This document shows positions 60,262 through 64,000 of a stretch of DNA of 64,000 nt, in pieces. Position 1 is the stretch's first letter; every line of letters starts with the position of its first letter. The notes below the pieces were generated by a model that worked only from the letters and a program-made list of their open reading frames with translations, did no database searches and had not been told where the DNA came from. The position numbers were made by a program, and so were the translations under genes. The stretch lies in assembly GCA_027014125.1 (NCBI GenBank), contig JALWEI010000020.1, positions 1 through 64,000 on the forward strand, written 5' to 3'. Source of the stretch: Acidilobaceae archaeon. GTDB lineage: Archaea; Thermoproteota; Thermoprotei_A; Sulfolobales; Acidilobaceae.

Positions 60262-60322
60262 GGGTTTAATAATAGCTGGCCTTCAGGCAAGTATAGCGCA
60301 TTGATGTACAGCTATTAAACCC
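60262..60322. repeat. Imperfect inverted repeat in a divergent promoter
   Basis: GGGTTTAATAATAGCTG (60262-60278) is matched on the opposite strand by CAGCTATTAAACCC (60309-60322), with a three-base insertion in the left arm. Both arms contain a TATA-like TTTAAT/ATTAAA box facing opposite ways. The region lies between the divergent SCP2 and DUF35 genes and may be a shared operator-promoter. Confidence 0.45.
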
Positions 60323-60355
60323 CGCCACCTCCAATACCTCCATGGTGTACACGTT

Positions 60356-60895
60356 ATGAGCCAGAAGGAGATGGCAGACGCGTTCATGAAGCAGGTGGAG
60401 GACTTTGCAAACATGATGAAGCAGAGCATGGGTCTCCCCCTGGTGTTCGACCAGAAGACTGGGACTGCGCTCTGGTTCGACCAGCGGGAGCTAAGACTAC
60501 GCTTCTTCATAAGTGTTGAGAGGATCAAGAAGTTCTTTGAGGCCCTGAGCGAGGGCAAGGTGCTAGCTACGAGATGCAAGGAGACCGGCAAGATCTACTT
60601 CCCCCCGCAGGTTGACTGCCCCGATGCCCCCGACAGCGAGGTAGAGTGGGTGGAGCTACCCAGGGATGGGGAGCTTGTTGCCTATACAGTGATCTACACG
60701 AAGCCCTACACGTTCAGCCACTACCCCGATTATGCTGTAGGCGTTGCCAGGCTCTCCAATGGGGTCCAGGTTCTTGCCTGGGTTAGGGAGACTGACCCTA
60801 GCAAGCTCAGGGTGGGTATGAAGGTTAGGCTGGAAGTGGTTAAGAGGGAGCCGGAGGGCTATCTCACCTACGAGCTGGTTCCTGTTGAGGGCTAG
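60356..60895 (+). CDS. DUF35-type zinc-ribbon/OB-fold protein
   Basis: 179 residues. An N-terminal helical region (to about 55) precedes ISVERIKKFFEALSEGKVLATRCKETGKIYFPPQVDCPD. This is a rubredoxin-like ribbon reduced to two cysteines here, with D in place of the last usual Cys. An OB-fold follows: GELVAYTVIYTKPYTFSHYPDYAVGVARLSNGVQVLAWV and VGMKVRLEVV. Related proteins bind acyl-CoA thiolase complexes and channel CoA esters. The loss of two cysteines suggests it does not hold zinc in the standard way. ATG 60356; divergent from SCP2. Confidence 0.85.
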   Translation: MSQKEMADAFMKQVEDFANMMKQSMGLPLVFDQKTGTALWFDQRELRLRFFISVERIKKFFEALSEGKVLATRCKETGKIYFPPQVDCPDAPDSEVEWVELPRDGELVAYTVIYTKPYTFSHYPDYAVGVARLSNGVQVLAWVRETDPSKLRVGMKVRLEVVKREPEGYLTYELVPVEG

Positions 60896-61251
60896 CAGCA
60901 CCTGAGGGAGAATATGAGGCCCACTTTTCTATAGATCTCATCGACCAGGTCGTCCTCATCTCTTATCCTGTAATTGCCTGGTTCTAGCTCCTCCACTATG
61001 CCCTTGCCTGCTAGCTCCTTTAGGATCTCCTCTACGAATTCCCTCGTGTAGGCCTCCTCGCTTACACCCCAGTCTATCTTGCCTTTCGTCTCCCTTATGA
61101 TCCTTCTCCCTTCCCTTGCTATGGCCTCGGGGCTGGCGTTCTCCCTCCTATTGTTTAGCCTTAGTATGGATAGGATTGTTAGCATCACTCCTCGTGGCCG
61201 GCCCTCGGCGAAGTCCTTGTATATCTTCTCTAGGGTATCCTTTACGCCCAT
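60892..61251 (-). CDS. Small helical protein, winged-helix-like, unknown function
   Basis: 119 residues. Helices dominate: KDTLEKIYKDFAEG, MLTILSILRLNN, EAIAREGRRIIRETKG, FVEEILKELAGKGIVEELEPGNYRI. The last part (helix, turn, then IVEEL...NYRI strands) resembles a winged helix. It ends in SLRCC. ATG 61251. No DNA-binding specificity can be named. Convergent with the DUF35 gene with a 4-base overlap. Confidence 0.6.
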   Translation of the reverse strand: MGVKDTLEKIYKDFAEGRPRGVMLTILSILRLNNRRENASPEAIAREGRRIIRETKGKIDWGVSEEAYTREFVEEILKELAGKGIVEELEPGNYRIRDEDDLVDEIYRKVGLIFSLRCC

Positions 61252-61367
61252 AGCTACACCCCTGGCTGGCAGTGTGCCCCCCGGGGAGATTTAAACCCGT
61301 TCTAGGCCTGCATGGCGCGGGTAAACCTGATTAGCTCCTATTGCAGCCGTGGCTTGCTATGGGTTGA

Positions 61368-62222
61368 GTGTTGGATAGGCGGCCGCTGGTCTCTATAGTG
61401 ATTCCCACATATAACAGCGCTAGGACTCTGGGCCGTACGCTGGAGTCTATAGCCAGGCAGACGTACGGCAATATAGAGGTTATCGTTGTCGATAAGGGTT
61501 CTAGCGACTCTACTGTGGATGTGGCTAGGAGCTTCGGGGCTAGGGTTCTGGTTGTTGGTGCTAGTGAGAGGAGTGAGCAGAAGAACGTGGGCGCTAGGGA
61601 GGCTAGGGGCGACTACCTTTACTTCGTAGATTCCGACTTCATACTGGAGCCTGGGGTTGTCGAGGAGGCTGTGGATAAGTGTGAGGTGGAGGGGTATGAT
61701 GCAGTGCTCATTCACAACACCTCGGATCCTACAGTAAGCTTCTGGGCACGCGTGAGGAAGTTTGAGAGGGACTTCTACATGGGTGACCGCCTTAATGTTG
61801 CGGTGCGTTTCATGAGGCGCGACGTGTTCTTTAGCGTTGGCGGGTTTGACGAGGGGCTTGTTGCAGGCGAGGATTACGACCTTCATAATAGGATTGCCAG
61901 GGCTGGCTACAGGATCGGGGAGATACGGTCCAGGGAGATCCATATAGGTGAGCCCCGGTCCCTCCTAGAGGTTGCCAGGAAGCACTTCTACTATGGGAAG
62001 ACTATAGGTAGGTTCATAGCAAAGAATGGCCGGCGTGGTGTTGCCCAGCTCAGCCCTGTTAGGCCGTCCTACTTGAAGCAGTGGAGGAGGTTCTTTGATG
62101 ATCCCCTTGTCACGGTGGGGTTTATCGTGTACCAGGCGGTTAGATACTCCTCAGCGCTTGCTGGCCTCCTGGCAGGGGGCCTGGAGGCTGGGGCTAGGAG
62201 GCTTAGGGGCGCGAATCGGTAA
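61368..62222 (+). CDS. Family 2 glycosyltransferase
   Basis: 284 residues. LVSIVIPTYNSARTLGRTLESIARQTYGNIEVIVVDKGSSDST is the GT-A nucleotide site, DYLYFVDSDFIL the metal-binding DSD, and VGGFDEGLVAGEDYDLHNRIARAG the acceptor/catalytic part. The tail is mostly amphipathic with weakly hydrophobic segments (VTVGFIVYQAVRYSSALAGLLAGG). It transfers a sugar to a glycan or lipid acceptor; substrate unknown. GTG 61368 directly begins the domain. A separate gene from the 2617-4483 pair. Confidence 0.87.
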   Translation: MLDRRPLVSIVIPTYNSARTLGRTLESIARQTYGNIEVIVVDKGSSDSTVDVARSFGARVLVVGASERSEQKNVGAREARGDYLYFVDSDFILEPGVVEEAVDKCEVEGYDAVLIHNTSDPTVSFWARVRKFERDFYMGDRLNVAVRFMRRDVFFSVGGFDEGLVAGEDYDLHNRIARAGYRIGEIRSREIHIGEPRSLLEVARKHFYYGKTIGRFIAKNGRRGVAQLSPVRPSYLKQWRRFFDDPLVTVGFIVYQAVRYSSALAGLLAGGLEAGARRLRGANR

Positions 62223-62283
62223 TATACTAGTACTCCTCACACTCGCCCCTAAGCCTGGGAGTGGATAGGGGAGGGTGCACGGC

Positions 62284-63609
62284 ATGCTTAAGCGCTTGTT
62301 CATAGGGGACCTGCTTGCCAGGGAGGACCTGGTAGGCTCCCAGGTTAGGGTTTGTGGCTGGGTCCATAATATTAGGGATGTTGGCAGGATCAAGTTCCTC
62401 GTGCTTAGGGATAGGACCGGGTTTATACAGGCTGTTGTGAAGGCTGGCGAGGCTCCGGAGTGGGTTGTGGAGGAGGCTTCAAAGCTTAAGCTCGAGAGCG
62501 TGGTTTGCGTAGATGGGGTCCTGGCTAGGGGCAAGGCTAAGGAGGGCGTCGAGGTTAAGGTAAAGTCTATACGCATCCTGTCTACACCCGTCGAGCCTCT
62601 ACCCCTAGAGCCGGATACAAGTACTGGTAGCATACTGGCTACCAGGCTCAACTATAGGTGGCTGGACCTCCGGAACCCTAGGGTTACCAAGGTCTTCCTA
62701 CTCGAGTCCTGGGTGGCGTGGCAGTTTAGGGAATATTACCGTAGCCAGGGCTTCGTAGAGATATTTACTCCCAAGATAGTGGCTGCTGGCACCGAGAGCG
62801 GGGCCGAGGTGTTCCCCGTCATCTACTTTGGCAGGGAGGCCTTCCTCGCCCAGAGCCCCCAGTTCTACAAGCAGTTCGCAGTCATCGGTGGCCTCGAGAG
62901 GGTGTTCGAGGTCGGCCCCGTGTTCAGGGCTGAGCCGCATCACACTACCAGGCACCTTACAGAGTATCACAGCCTCGACATAGAGCTCGGGTTCATTGAA
63001 GGGTATGAGGATGTTATGGACTACGTCGAGGGCTTCTTCAAGGAGATGCTGGGCAACCTCCAGAGGGACCCCCAGCTCAAGCCTATACTAGAGGAGTTCA
63101 ATGTCGATATCCTGGTGCCAAAGGAGGTGCCCCGGGTCTCTATAAGGGACGCCTACAAGATCCTAGAGGAGGAGTACGGCAAGAAGATACCCTACGGCGA
63201 GGATCTAGACAGTGAGGCAGAGAGGCTGCTTGGCGACTACGCCAGGAAGCACTACGACTCGGACCTCATATTCGTCACGGAGTACCCATGGAAGGTTAGA
63301 CCATTCTACACCATGAGGAAGGAGGACGAGCCAGAGTGGACCTACGGCTTCGACCTACTCTACAAGGGCCTGGAGGTCGTAACCGGAGGCCAGAGAGAGC
63401 ATAGATACGAGGTACTCCTAGACAACCTAAAGGACAAGGGCCTAAACCCCGAGTCATTCAAGTTCTACCTAGACTTCTTCAAGCACGGAGCCCCACCCCA
63501 CGGAGGAGCGGGGATGGGCCTAGAAAGGATCGTAATGCAGACCCTAGGCCTAGACAACATAAGAGAAGCCAGACTCCTACCCAGGGACCCCGAGAGAGTC
63601 ACCCCCTAA
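62284..63609 (+). CDS. aspS: Aspartyl-tRNA synthetase
   Basis: About 441 residues, class II, archaeal type without bacterial insertion. The OB-fold anticodon domain is SQVRVCGWVHNIRDVGRIKFLVLRDRTGFIQ. Motif 2 is FEVGPVFRAEPHHTTRHLTEYHSLDIE, with FLAQSPQFYKQ before it. Motif 3 is GAPPHGGAGMGLERIVM. Such enzymes may be strict for tRNA-Asp or also charge tRNA-Asn; this cannot be decided here. ATG 62284 has GGAGGGTG upstream; GTG at 62275 is the longer option. tRNA-Asp follows 54 bases downstream on the same strand. Confidence 0.95.
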   Translation: MLKRLFIGDLLAREDLVGSQVRVCGWVHNIRDVGRIKFLVLRDRTGFIQAVVKAGEAPEWVVEEASKLKLESVVCVDGVLARGKAKEGVEVKVKSIRILSTPVEPLPLEPDTSTGSILATRLNYRWLDLRNPRVTKVFLLESWVAWQFREYYRSQGFVEIFTPKIVAAGTESGAEVFPVIYFGREAFLAQSPQFYKQFAVIGGLERVFEVGPVFRAEPHHTTRHLTEYHSLDIELGFIEGYEDVMDYVEGFFKEMLGNLQRDPQLKPILEEFNVDILVPKEVPRVSIRDAYKILEEEYGKKIPYGEDLDSEAERLLGDYARKHYDSDLIFVTEYPWKVRPFYTMRKEDEPEWTYGFDLLYKGLEVVTGGQREHRYEVLLDNLKDKGLNPESFKFYLDFFKHGAPPHGGAGMGLERIVMQTLGLDNIREARLLPRDPERVTP

Positions 63610-63663
63610 CACCACAGGGAAACCCATAAAAACCCGTAGAAGAGAACCAACCCACCCGGGAGC

Positions 63664-63741
63664 GCCGCGGTAGTATAGCCTGGCCTAGTATGCGGGCCTG
63701 TCAAGCCCGTGACCCGGGTTCAAATCCCGGCCGCGGCGCCA
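63664..63741 (+). tRNA. tRNA-Asp (anticodon GUC)
   Basis: Acceptor GCCGCGG pairs with CCGCGGC at 63731-63737, discriminator G, CCA encoded at 63739-63741. The anticodon stem CGGGC/GCCCG holds loop CTGTCAA, giving GUC. No intron. It lies just downstream of aspS, which encodes the enzyme that charges it. Confidence 0.95.
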
Positions 63742-63871
63742 CACAACTCCACTTATCCCAAAGCAATACCACCAGAAAACACATACTACCATCAAACAAG
63801 CACCACACAAACACTATAACAGCAAAGACACGACCACCCTTATCCCATGCACTGCCATGGTAAGGAGCTAA

Positions 63872-63973
63872 TGGAGCCGGGGCCGGGATTCGAACCCGGG
63901 ATCAAACGGGTATCTGCGATGGGCAGGCTAGCCTACTGCAGCCCGCCGCCTTTGACCGCTCGGCCACCCCGGC
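63872..63973 (-). tRNA. tRNA-Cys (anticodon GCA) with a 24-base intron
   Basis: Acceptor GCCGGGG pairs with CCCCGGC, discriminator U, and CCA encoded at the 3' end (63872-63874). Anticodon stem GCGGG/CCCGT with loop CTGCAG plus A after splicing reads GCA. The canonical 37/38 intron occupies 63912-63935. CTGC in exon 1 pairs with GCAG in the intron as the four-base central helix, flanked by bulges AGT and ATA, which fits the bulge-helix-bulge rule. The short variable loop excludes Leu and Ser. Confidence 0.9.
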
Positions 63974-64000
63974 TCTCCGTGTTGTTTCTGTGTTGTTGGG

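Overview
The window looks like a chromosome segment of a hyperthermophilic crenarchaeon (Thermoproteota), most likely Desulfurococcales-like. The evidence is gene content and style. There is an A-type ATP synthase, sn-glycerol-1-phosphate dehydrogenase, an archaeal KH/beta-CASP termination nuclease, a proteasome beta subunit, a LysW-type aminotransferase/hydrolase pair and a probable tetraether lipid synthase. Arginine is mostly AGG and isoleucine often ATA. GTG and TTG starts are common, A-box promoters of TTTAAA/TATATA type are present, and a tRNA carries a bulge-helix-bulge intron. A ba3-type oxidase, a c-type cytochrome and sulfide:quinone oxidoreductase suggest (micro)aerobic respiration with sulfide as a possible donor. 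The genus cannot be fixed from sequence reading alone.

Layout. 0-4.5 kb: small unknown gene, argS, two glycosyltransferases. 4.5-7.6 kb: ba3 oxidase operon, including a 42-residue single-helix subunit, then a membrane-anchored monohaem cytochrome c. 7.7-12.9 kb: DUF711 protein, lysJ-lysK, mobB, tatA, EamA transporter. 12.9-15.2 kb: two secreted/anchored proteins, one with a transglutaminase fold. 15.3-17.3 kb: PUA protein, tRNA-Pro, and a small island flanked by a duplicated 3' half of that tRNA and carrying a PIN toxin/antitoxin pair. 17.3-23.6 kb: DUF1998 helicase, DUF1641-SQR pair, unknown gene, phosphoesterase, membrane protein. 23.7-25.7 kb: tRNA-Ile, then a gene-poor decayed zone with an orphan RelE-like toxin. 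25.7-33.2 kb: ATP synthase genes F-E-A-B plus VKOR on the minus strand, with subunit I divergent. 33.2-41.5 kb: RlmI-like methyltransferase, egsA, psmB, fttA, zinc ribbon, ahcY, EamA transporter, YjbQ. 41.6-50.9 kb: XPD helicase, methyltransferase, VTT membrane protein, ABC-2 exporter, penicillin-acylase-type hydrolase, riboflavin-pathway reductase. 51-63.6 kb: Tes-like radical SAM enzyme, thioredoxin, antiporter, nicotinate phosphoribosyltransferase, THUMP protein, phosphohexomutase, amidohydrolase, SCP2 and DUF35 proteins, a glycosyltransferase, aspS. The right end has tRNA-Asp and tRNA-Cys.

How they work together. SQR would feed electrons into the quinone pool and the ba3 oxidase (with the anchored cytochrome c as possible donor) would pass them to oxygen; the resulting gradient drives the A-type synthase. 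EgsA and the Tes-like enzyme give archaeal ether lipids and probably tetraethers. ArgS, AspS and four tRNAs serve translation, and FttA and PsmB serve transcription termination and protein turnover. Most of the window is housekeeping. The accessory parts are the tRNA-Pro island, the decayed zone after tRNA-Ile and the secreted transglutaminase-like pair. No CRISPR array, rRNA or intact transposon was seen.
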